Part shown: piece by piece, positions 1 to 4,711 of the stretch | How positions within the stretch are numbered: position 1 is the first letter of the stretch | Layout: each line of letters begins with the position of its first letter | Assembly: GCA_044867345.1 (NCBI GenBank) | Contig: JBIOUU010000187.1 | Coordinates: 1 to 6,043 of the forward strand | Direction: 5' to 3' | Length of the DNA: 6,043 nucleotides | Source: AC-69 sp044867345 | Lineage (GTDB): Bacteria; Actinomycetota; UBA4738; HRBIN12 | Made by a program: the position numbers and the translations under genes | Notes under the pieces: generated by a model | Seen by the model: the letters and a program-made list of their open reading frames with translations, nothing else | Told to the model about the DNA's origin: nothing | Database searches by the model: none

Positions 1-1
1 A

Positions 2-124
2 TCCGTGGCCACGGAGTACGGTCTCCTGCTGGCCCTCATCGCCCTGGCCATCGTGGCCGCGGCGGCCCTGTTCGGGGTGGCGGTCGCCCACCTGTTCGAT
101 CAGGGCCGGTCGGCCATCCCCTGA
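2..124 (+). CDS. Flp/Fap-type pilin, C-terminal part (5' end outside window)
   Basis: Structural subunit of a Flp (type IVb) pilus, the thin adhesive fibre assembled by Tad-type secretion machinery at the cytoplasmic membrane. The visible 40 residues begin SVATEYGLLLALIALAIV and run through a hydrophobic helix into a short polar tail ending SAIP and TGA. Flp prepilins are cut after a glycine, with Glu-Tyr at +5/+6 of the mature chain. Here Ser-Val-Ala-Thr precede Glu-Tyr, so the cleavage glycine would be the residue just before the window, and the single base left of its codon (a) allows GGA. The window therefore probably holds the whole mature pilin and lacks the leader. Tad assembly genes would be expected to the left or elsewhere. 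The family call rests on the EYG-plus-helix pattern and length. A TadE-like or other single-helix protein is a less likely alternative. Confidence 0.78.
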   Translation, partial: SVATEYGLLLALIALAIVAAAALFGVAVAHLFDQGRSAIP

Positions 125-158
125 GCCCGGACGGACCTCGCCCGCCCTCGGCCTGCCC

Positions 159-192
159 CCTGGGAGCCTCCATTGGCCTGCCGTCTCCCAGG
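159..192 (+). terminator. Possible stem-loop after the pilin gene
   Basis: Arms CCTGGGAG (159-166) and CTCCCAGG (185-192) are perfectly complementary over 8 bp with an 18-nt loop, 34 bp after the pilin stop. There is no T-run after it, so it is at best an imperfect intrinsic terminator or an mRNA 3' end structure. A shorter overlapping pairing (157-162 with 194-199) competes with it. Nothing else is recognisable in the 116-bp gap except the promoter-like box near its right end. Confidence 0.25.
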
Positions 193-228
193 TCAGGGGC
201 CGACTCGCGCTCTGTCATTGGCGCGATG

Positions 229-234
229 TAACGT
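229..234 (+). promoter_or_regulatory. Candidate -10 box of a leaderless transcript
   Basis: TAACGT fits the TAnnnT -10 pattern common in actinobacteria and ends 6 bases before the ATG at 241, so transcription would start at or next to the A of the start codon. The same TAA is an in-frame stop, which excludes any upstream start. No purine-rich ribosome binding site lies before the ATG. No good -35 element is visible. Leaderless initiation is inferred from this spacing. Confidence 0.4.
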
Positions 235-240
235 CCCGCC

Positions 241-696
241 ATGAGGGTGCGCTCCGAGGTCGCTGCCATCCCCCGGGACAAGGTCCGGGCCTTGCTGCGC
301 GGCCTTCCGGCTGCCCCCGGCTACCAGATCGTGGTCAAGCCGCTTCGGTACCGGGAGAAGCCCCACCTGTCCGCCTGGACCGACTTCGACCACCGGGAGA
401 TCATGCTCCAGGTCCCCGAACCGTTCTTCGCCTTCGGCGAGATCGTGCCGTATGCGGCCAAGCGCCGGCCCGGCAAGGGCATGCGGTTCATCTGGATGAC
501 CGAGGGGGTCACGTTCCGGACACCCCGCGAGGTGCTCCGGTTCCTGTATCTGCACGAGTGGATGCACTGGTACCTGAAAGAGCGCCTCGGGAGGGGCTCG
601 GCCGCCGAGACGGCCTGCGACCGGTTCGCCCTGTTCAACTACCGGCGCCGCCGGGTCACCCAACTCGACGGCGACGCCGCGCTCGTCCGGCGGTAG
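241..696 (+). CDS. Uncharacterised small HExxH putative zinc metallopeptidase
   Basis: A 151-residue cytosolic-looking protein with no signal peptide or membrane segment. The key feature is LHEWMHWYLKE, an HExxH zinc-binding and catalytic motif at residues 105-109 on a predicted helix. It is followed by AAETACDRFAL (about 121-131), where Glu123 or Asp127 could be the third metal ligand, much as in ImmA/IrrE- and SprT-like minimal metallopeptidases. The N-terminal half has beta-rich segments (28-38, 52-58) compatible with a small metallopeptidase core. The C-terminus is very basic (NYRRRRV). I do not recognise a named family and cannot name a substrate. The ATG is the first possible start because an in-frame TAA lies at 229-231. 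It has no Shine-Dalgarno sequence and a -10-like box at leaderless distance. The gene stands alone between the pilin and a convergent gene. Metal binding is well supported by the motif, while protease activity is inferred. Confidence 0.72.
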   Translation: MRVRSEVAAIPRDKVRALLRGLPAAPGYQIVVKPLRYREKPHLSAWTDFDHREIMLQVPEPFFAFGEIVPYAAKRRPGKGMRFIWMTEGVTFRTPREVLRFLYLHEWMHWYLKERLGRGSAAETACDRFALFNYRRRRVTQLDGDAALVRR

Positions 697-717
697 GCTC
701 GCGCGCCCGGCCGGCGT

Positions 718-900
718 TCAGAAGTGGATGTTGAAGACCTGCACCACGCCCACGAAGATCAGGTAGCCGGCCACGACGTAGTTCAGCAGCTTGGGGAAGA
801 TCAGGATCAGGACCCCGGCGACGATGGCCAGGATCCCGGGGATCCGAAGGCTCACGCTGATCTCGGATCCCTTCGCCAGCACGTACGAGAGATGGAGCAC
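718..900 (-). CDS. Small two-helix membrane protein, DUF3096-like
   Basis: A 60-residue membrane protein of unknown function. Two hydrophobic stretches (about residues 20-35, IPGILAIVAGVLILIF, and 41-56) flank the short turn PKLLNY. The pattern GILxxxxGxLILIFPxLLNYxVxxYLIxxG is what I know from the DUF3096 family, which is close to this length. I chose the GTG at 900 because AAGGAGGTG (907-915), a perfect anti-SD match, sits just upstream with ideal spacing. The same frame is open to a TTG at 927, which would add nine residues but has only a weak ribosome site. A GTG at 855 would give a 45-residue core-only protein. The gene follows the tetR stop by 64 bp on the same strand, so co-transcription is likely, and it ends 21 bp from the convergent metallopeptidase gene. 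A role tied to the regulator, such as membrane stress or transport support, would be speculation. Confidence 0.75.
   Translation of the reverse strand: MLHLSYVLAKGSEISVSLRIPGILAIVAGVLILIFPKLLNYVVAGYLIFVGVVQVFNIHF
831..871. repeat. Cluster of nested inverted repeats around three GGATCC sites
   Basis: GGATCCC-G-GGGATCC (831-845) is a 15-bp palindrome. Its right half, GGGATCCGA (839-847), pairs again with TCGGATCCC (863-871), giving 9-bp arms with a 15-nt loop. Two alternative hairpins therefore share the middle arm. All of this lies within the DUF3096-like coding sequence near its start, so it could be an mRNA structure, a protein-binding site or chance. Confidence 0.4.
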
Positions 901-906
901 GTCCCG

Positions 907-915
907 CACCTCCTT
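907..915 (-). promoter_or_regulatory. Strong Shine-Dalgarno that sets the DUF3096-like start
   Basis: On the minus strand this reads AAGGAGGTG, matching the 16S rRNA 3' tail over nine bases. Six bases separate it from the GTG at 900-898 (eight from the GGAGG core). This is the strongest ribosome binding site in the window and is the reason for preferring this start over the TTG at 927. Confidence 0.7.
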
Positions 916-964
916 CGGTCGGGCCAAGGATTCCCGATGGCCGCCGAGGTCAAACGAGGCCGGG

Positions 965-1621
965 CTACCCCTCCCGGGGTCCGATGGCGCTTCGGAGCAG
1001 CTCGGTGAACTGCCTGATCCGAAGCTGCTGACGCCGCTCGGGGTCGTCGGACCGGCGGTGGAACAGCCCGGGGTCGAGCTCCTCGGTGACCAGCGCGTCC
1101 TGGAACCGTTCGGCCAGCCAGTCGAGCATGGACGCGATCATGTCCGCGTCGACGTCGTCCCTCACCTCGTTCAGCCCGACGCCGAACTCCACGAAGTCGA
1201 GCGTTCCGTAGGGATCCTCCGAGAGCAGGAACCGGTTGATGTCTCGCTTCAACGTGAGGTCGGTCCCGTAGTTGCCGATCAGGGACACGCGATAGGGGAC
1301 CCAGTCGTCGTGGATCAGATGCTCTGTGCGTTCCAGCCAGTACTCGAGCACAGGCCAGAACCCCGTCTCGACCACGTCGCTCGGCGCGTCGAGCCACGCC
1401 GGCAGCGACGACACGGCCCGCTTGTACGTCGCCAGGAACAAGCCGGCCTTGCTCCCGAAGTGCTGGAAGATCGAGCCCTTGGCGATGCCGAGCCCCCGGG
1501 CCAGGTCCTCCACGCGAGCCCCTTGGTATCCGTGCTCCGCGAAGTGGCGCATCGCCGCCTCGGTGATGGCGTCGCGCTTTGCCGCAGACCTGGGCTTCTC
1601 TGACTTCAGGTCATCGACCAC
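965..1621 (-). CDS. TetR-family transcriptional regulator
   Basis: A DNA-binding repressor-type regulator of 218 residues, typical for the family. The N-terminal domain (about 12-62) holds the TetR helix-turn-helix: ITEAAMRHFAEHGYQGARVE, then DLARGLGIAKGSIFQHFGSK, where the recognition helix is around residues 46-55. The remainder is a helical ligand-binding and dimerisation domain without a signature that would identify the ligand. Start choice: GTG at 1621 is the first start after an in-frame TGA six bases upstream, and AAGGAGG (1636-1642) lies upstream with a somewhat long spacer. The gene is divergent from the Rieske oxygenase with 69 bp between starts, the classic layout of a TetR protein controlling its neighbour and itself. 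The DUF3096-like gene follows downstream. Family assignment is secure. The target and inducer are inferred only from position, the oxygenase substrate or a related compound being the natural candidate. Confidence 0.93.
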   Translation of the reverse strand: MVDDLKSEKPRSAAKRDAITEAAMRHFAEHGYQGARVEDLARGLGIAKGSIFQHFGSKAGLFLATYKRAVSSLPAWLDAPSDVVETGFWPVLEYWLERTEHLIHDDWVPYRVSLIGNYGTDLTLKRDINRFLLSEDPYGTLDFVEFGVGLNEVRDDVDADMIASMLDWLAERFQDALVTEELDPGLFHRRSDDPERRQQLRIRQFTELLRSAIGPREG

Positions 1622-1654
1622 CGTTCACCGTCCACCCTCCTTGATGCACACTTC

Positions 1655-1682
1655 TCGATGTCCGACGGTCGATGTCTGACCG
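1655..1682. promoter_or_regulatory. Candidate TetR operator in the divergent gap
   Basis: Two copies of TCGATGTCYGAC (1655-1666 and 1669-1680) differ at one base of twelve and repeat with a 14-bp period. Overlapping the second copy is CGGTC-N7-GACCG (1666-1682), a 17-bp dyad of the size bound by TetR dimers. Each copy also contains the small dyad GTC-N-GAC. The site lies between the two divergent starts and just downstream of the candidate tetR -10 box, where binding would block tetR transcription. Operator function is inferred from structure and position only. Confidence 0.4.
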
Positions 1683-1690
1683 AGGGTCAC

Positions 1691-1696
1691 ATGATA
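1691..1696 (-). promoter_or_regulatory. Candidate tetR -10 box overlapping the Rieske start codon
   Basis: The minus strand reads TATCAT, a good TAnnnT match. The span 1622-1694 contains no TA dinucleotide at all, so this is the nearest possible TA-type -10 for tetR. It would start transcription near 1684 and give a leader of roughly 60 nt carrying the ribosome site at 1636-1642. The hexamer 17 bp further upstream (TTCCCG on the minus strand) is a poor -35. Confidence 0.35.
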
Positions 1697-2863
1697 CGTG
1701 AGACGAAGGCGCCCGGGAACGAGCAGACGACGGAGATGCAGCGGACCCTCCCATCCTCGGCCTATCTGTCCCAGGGATCGTTCGAGATGGAGCGCGAACG
1801 CATCTTCGCCTCGGAGTGGTTCTGCGCCGGCCGCGAGGAGGTGGTCCCCGCACCCGGGGACTTCCTGAAGGTCGACGTCGCCGGGGAGAGCGTCCTCCTC
1901 GTTCGGACGAGATCCGGCGACCTCCGGGGCTTCTACAACGTGTGCCGGCATCGCGGGTCCCGGATCGTGATCGATGACCCTCCGCCCTCCACGACGGGGC
2001 TGGGAGCGACCGGCCGATTCAGGGGCTCGATGGTCTGCCCCTACCACGGCTGGACCTATGGGCTCGCAGGAGAGCTCAGACGGGCCCCGTTCCTCACCGA
2101 GAGCGACGGCCTCCGCCGGGAGGAGCTCTCGCTGCACCCGGTCGCGGTCGACGTGTGGGGTGGCTTCCTGTTCGCGCGCCTCTCGGCGGAGGAGGCTACG
2201 AGCGAGGGCCGGACGCTCAGTTCTCAGCTCGGACCCATCGTCGAGCGGACGACGCGCTACCCGCTGGCGGAGCTGCGGACGGCCCGTCGGATCACCTACG
2301 ACGTCGGCGCCAACTGGAAGTGCATCGTGGAGAACTACAACGAGTGCTACCACTGCGGGCCCGTGCACCCCGAGCTCTGCGAGGTGGTGCCGGCGTTCAA
2401 GCGGGTGGGGGGCGCCGACCTGGACTGGGACCGGGGCATCCCCCACCGGGAGGGCGCCACGACGTTCACGTTCAGCGGGACGACGGATCGGGCGCCGTTT
2501 CCCGGCCTGTCCGAGGACGAGCGGACCCGCCACAAGGGTGAGCTGGTCTATCCCAACCTCATGCTCAGCATGTCGCCGGACCACGTCACGGCGTTCACGT
2601 TGTGGCCCAAGGGTCCCGGCCGGACCGTGATCGACTGCGACTTCCTGTTCCACCCGGGCGAGATGGCCAGGCCTGGGTTCGACCCTTCGGACGCGGTGGA
2701 GTTCTGGGATCTGGTGAACCGCCAGGACTGGCGGATCTGCGAGAGCGTCCAGCAGGGGATGTCCTCCCGCGTGTTCCGGTTCGGCTACTACGCGCCGATG
2801 GAGGACCTGTCGCTCGACATCCGTCGGTACGTGGGCGAGCGGCTCGACGACCCGGCCGGATAG
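1691..2863 (+). CDS. Rieske non-heme iron oxygenase, alpha (catalytic) subunit
   Basis: A 390-residue Rieske oxygenase that would use O2 and electrons from a separate reductase to hydroxylate or N-/O-demethylate a small substrate in the cytoplasm. The [2Fe-2S] ligands are Cys85-x-His87 (NVCRHRG) and Cys116-x2-His119 (VCPYHGWTY). The mononuclear iron site is in NYNECYHCGPVHPEL, with His221 and His226 as ligands and Glu218 in the bridging acid position. Asp346 (VNRQDWRICE) is the likely third ligand. Motifs and length resemble the glycine betaine/choline/carnitine/proline-betaine group more than two-subunit naphthalene-type dioxygenases, and no beta subunit is present. The gap between the Rieske ligand pairs is 28 residues, about ten more than usual. 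GAGGG at 1682-1686 supports the ATG at 1691. An in-frame ATG at 1658 lacks a ribosome site and would add 11 residues. The gene is divergent from tetR and 10 bp upstream of its partner. The substrate cannot be read from the sequence. Confidence 0.92.
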   Translation: MIRETKAPGNEQTTEMQRTLPSSAYLSQGSFEMERERIFASEWFCAGREEVVPAPGDFLKVDVAGESVLLVRTRSGDLRGFYNVCRHRGSRIVIDDPPPSTTGLGATGRFRGSMVCPYHGWTYGLAGELRRAPFLTESDGLRREELSLHPVAVDVWGGFLFARLSAEEATSEGRTLSSQLGPIVERTTRYPLAELRTARRITYDVGANWKCIVENYNECYHCGPVHPELCEVVPAFKRVGGADLDWDRGIPHREGATTFTFSGTTDRAPFPGLSEDERTRHKGELVYPNLMLSMSPDHVTAFTLWPKGPGRTVIDCDFLFHPGEMARPGFDPSDAVEFWDLVNRQDWRICESVQQGMSSRVFRFGYYAPMEDLSLDIRRYVGERLDDPAG

Positions 2864-2873
2864 CCTGTCGGTC

Positions 2874-3866
2874 GTGGGTCGGGAGGTCATGATCCTGCGA
2901 GAGGCCGACGTCCGGGCCGCCCTCGACATGCTGTCGCTGATCGATGCGGTCGAGCGGGCGTTCGTGGCCTCCTCGACGGGTCGGGCGGAGGTCCCCGGCG
3001 TCATCCACTTCGACGTCCCCGAATCGGGCGGCGAGGTCCACGTCAAGGCCGGACACCTCCACGGCGAGCCCTTCTACGCCGTCAAGGTGTCGTCGGGCTT
3101 CGCCCCGCACGAGGGGCCGGCGGTGGCCGACGGCCTGGTGATGGCGTTCGACGCCGGGACCGGCGCTCCCGTCGCCTTCCTCCTGGACAACGGGTTCATC
3201 ACCGATGCCCGGACTGGGGCCGCGGGCGGCGTTGCGGCCCGGTATCTCGCGCCCGCGAACGTCGGCGTCGTGGCGGTGATCGGTACCGGCGCGCAGGCCC
3301 GGTATCAGCTCGACGCGCTCGCCTGCGTTCGCGGGTTCGGCGAGGTGCGCGTGTGGGGCCGCACCACCGACCACGCCCGCGCCTGCGTGGACGAGCTGGC
3401 GAGCCGCGCCGGGTTGCCGGACGGATGCACGTACGAGGTCGCGGCCTCCGTGCAAGGGGCGGTCGAGGGCGCCGACGTTGTGATCACGTGCACCGCGAGC
3501 CGGGAGCCACTGGTCCGGGCGGAGTGGCTCTCGCCGGGGGCGCACATCACGGCCGTGGGGAGCGACGCCCCCAACAAGCAGGAGCTGGACGTCGACATCC
3601 TGGCTCACGCCGACGTCTTGGTGGTGGACGACCGGGCTCAGTGCGCGAGGATCGGCGAGCTGCACCACGCCCTCGACACGGGAGCGATCGCTTCGACGGA
3701 GGACGCGGCCGAGTTGGGAGAGGTGGCGGCGGGCCTGATGCCCGGCCGAACCCCGGAGGATCAGCTCTCGGTGTGCGACCTCACCGGCCTCGGCCTGCAG
3801 GACGTGGCCGCCGCAGCGCTCGCCCTGTCTCGGGCGGGCACGGCGATCGAACGCCTGACGATCTGA
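2874..3866 (+). CDS. Ornithine cyclodeaminase / mu-crystallin family NAD(P)-dependent enzyme
   Basis: A 330-residue member of the family containing ornithine cyclodeaminase, archaeal-type alanine dehydrogenase, ketimine reductases and the ectoine-degradation protein EutC. These enzymes use NAD(P)(H) to oxidise or reduce the amine/imine carbon of amino-acid substrates. Visible signatures are Lys71 (YAVKVSSGF); FITDARTGAAGGVAARYLA (108-126), with Arg113 as the usual carboxylate-binding residue; the Rossmann motif VIGTGAQARYQ (135-145); and VGSDAPNKQELD, with Asp231 in the position of the catalytic aspartate. All expected key residues are present, so it should be active. The start is uncertain: the GTG at 2874 has no ribosome site, while the ATG at 2889 begins MILREADV as homologues do, with GGGAGG only two bases upstream. 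Either form is close enough to the Rieske stop for co-transcription and translational coupling. The substrate is unknown, and context suggests a product of the oxygenase reaction. Confidence 0.9.
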   Translation: MGREVMILREADVRAALDMLSLIDAVERAFVASSTGRAEVPGVIHFDVPESGGEVHVKAGHLHGEPFYAVKVSSGFAPHEGPAVADGLVMAFDAGTGAPVAFLLDNGFITDARTGAAGGVAARYLAPANVGVVAVIGTGAQARYQLDALACVRGFGEVRVWGRTTDHARACVDELASRAGLPDGCTYEVAASVQGAVEGADVVITCTASREPLVRAEWLSPGAHITAVGSDAPNKQELDVDILAHADVLVVDDRAQCARIGELHHALDTGAIASTEDAAELGEVAAGLMPGRTPEDQLSVCDLTGLGLQDVAAAALALSRAGTAIERLTI

Positions 3867-3875
3867 GCCCCGCGG

Positions 3876-4643
3876 CTAGGGGGCCGAGCCCTTCAACCGG
3901 GCCAGGATCTCGTCGTGGAGCACCCGGTTGGTCGACAGGACGCTGCCCCCGTGCTCGAGGGGTCCGCCCTCGAACGTGGTGACTCGCCCTCCCGCCTCCT
4001 CCACGATCACCTGGACCGCGGCGAAGTCCCAGGTGGCCAGCTCCCGCTCGAACATGGCGTCCGCCGACCCCCGGGCGACCAGCATGTGCCCCCAGAAGTC
4101 CCCGAACCCCCGGTTCCGCCGGGCGTCACGGAACACCTCCTGCATCGGGGCGGCGTACGGGCCCTCCAGGACCAGCTCCACGCTGCCGTGGAGCACGAAC
4201 GCCCGGTTCAGCCGGTCGGCCCGGGAGACCCGGATGGGCTGGCCGTTCAGCCTGGCCCCGCGGCCTCGCACCGCCTCGTACCGTTCCCCGAGGGCCGGGG
4301 CGTTCACCACGCCGAGGACGGGCTCGTCGTCCACCGCGAGGGCGATCAGCGTTCCCCAGATCTGGACGCCGTCGGCGAAGTTCTTCGTGGCGTCGATGGG
4401 GTCGACGATCCACCGCCGGCTGCCGCCGCCTTCGAGGCCTCCCTCCTCGCCCAGCACGGCGTCGGAGGGGTATCGCTCCCGAACCCGTTCCCGGACCATG
4501 GCCTCGATCGAGGTGTCGGCCTCGGTGACCGGCGAGCGATCCGGCTTCAGCTTCACCCGCAGGTCCGTGCCGAAGAGGGAGAGGGCGATCTCGCCGGCCG
4601 CGCCGGCGAGATCGCCCGCGAACGCGAGCTCCTCCTCGAACAC
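3876..4643 (-). CDS. hisN: Inositol monophosphatase family protein, probable histidinol-phosphatase (HisN-like)
   Basis: A 255-residue Mg-dependent phosphatase of the IMPase fold. The best guess is histidinol-phosphate phosphatase, the penultimate step of histidine synthesis in actinobacteria. Metal-site motifs are in order: SPVTEAD (37-43), GEE (65-67), WIVDPIDATKNF (78-89, Asp81 and Asp84) and TWDFAA (Asp206). GFGDFWGHMLVARGSADA (179-196) resembles the substrate-side segment of HisN-type members. The canonical DGT of the metal site reads DAT here (Ala85, codon GCC instead of GGC). The GTG start at 4643 has GGAG (4648-4651 on the opposite strand) four bases upstream. The gene ends 9 bp from the cyclodeaminase-family stop, tail to tail, and is divergent from tig with 68 bp between starts. 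No other his gene is in the window, so inositol-phosphate or other sugar-phosphate substrates remain possible. The family is secure and the specific substrate moderately so. Confidence 0.88.
   Translation of the reverse strand: MFEEELAFAGDLAGAAGEIALSLFGTDLRVKLKPDRSPVTEADTSIEAMVRERVRERYPSDAVLGEEGGLEGGGSRRWIVDPIDATKNFADGVQIWGTLIALAVDDEPVLGVVNAPALGERYEAVRGRGARLNGQPIRVSRADRLNRAFVLHGSVELVLEGPYAAPMQEVFRDARRNRGFGDFWGHMLVARGSADAMFERELATWDFAAVQVIVEEAGGRVTTFEGGPLEHGGSVLSTNRVLHDEILARLKGSAP
4583..4617. repeat. Perfect 16-bp inverted repeat with 3-nt loop inside hisN-like gene
   Basis: The left arm GGGCGATCTCGCCGGC (4583-4598) and right arm GCCGGCGAGATCGCCC (4602-4617) are exact reverse complements separated by CGC. 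In the hisN-like mRNA this forms a very stable 16-bp hairpin 27-61 nt into the coding region. It encodes the stretch AGDLAGAAGEIA, and the reading frame is intact across it. There is no T-run on either strand, so a standard intrinsic terminator is unlikely. Confidence 0.85.
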
Positions 4644-4644
4644 G

Positions 4645-4658
4645 AGGCTCCGGAGCCT
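4645..4658. repeat. Perfect 14-bp palindrome over the hisN-like ribosome site
   Basis: AGGCTCCGGAGCCT is its own reverse complement and lies one base upstream of the hisN-like GTG. On the mRNA it can fold as a 5-bp stem with a CCGG loop that includes part of the GGAG ribosome binding site. As DNA it is a symmetric site in the hisN/tig divergent gap and could bind a dimeric regulator. Confidence 0.5.
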
Positions 4659-4697
4659 ACCGCTCGACGCGACGGGCCACGTCTCGGGATTCTTCGG

Positions 4698-4703
4698 TAC
4701 GCT
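4698..4703 (+). promoter_or_regulatory. Candidate -10 box of tig
   Basis: TACGCT fits TAnnnT and ends 8 bases before the tig ATG, so transcription would begin at or one to two bases before the start codon. There is no Shine-Dalgarno sequence in the 30 bases upstream of the ATG. This supports leaderless or near-leaderless expression. No clear -35 is seen. Confidence 0.35.
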
Positions 4704-4711
4704 CGCCTGCG

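Noticed and set aside
967..980. ACCCC-TCCC-GGGGT hairpin at the tetR 3' end
   Set aside because: It is a five-pair stem inside the coding sequence, not followed by a T-run on the minus strand. Not enough to call a terminator.
791..1603. A 270-codon plus-strand frame opposite tetR
   Set aside because: The minus strand has a full TetR protein with a correct helix-turn-helix; the plus frame has no motif or supported start.
1625..3046. A 473-codon open frame on the minus strand opposite the Rieske oxygenase
   Set aside because: It mirrors the codon pattern of the clear Rieske and cyclodeaminase-family genes, has low-complexity Arg/Pro/His/Val-rich composition and no recognisable motif. Long antisense frames are expected at this GC content.
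2595..3668. A 357-codon minus-strand open frame opposite the cyclodeaminase-family gene
   Set aside because: It is a shadow of the real gene. It has no domain signature, and its C-terminal part is a string of Arg/Pro/Ser typical of out-of-frame GC-rich DNA.
3867..3884. Possible bidirectional terminator GCCCC-N8-GGGGC between the convergent cyclodeaminase-family and hisN-like genes
   Set aside because: It has only five base pairs and no T-run on either side, so such pairing is easily met by chance in this GC-rich sequence.
4644..4711. A tRNA gene upstream of tig, an arrangement seen in many bacteria
   Set aside because: The 68-bp gap is too short for a tRNA and shows no T-loop or acceptor stem pattern.
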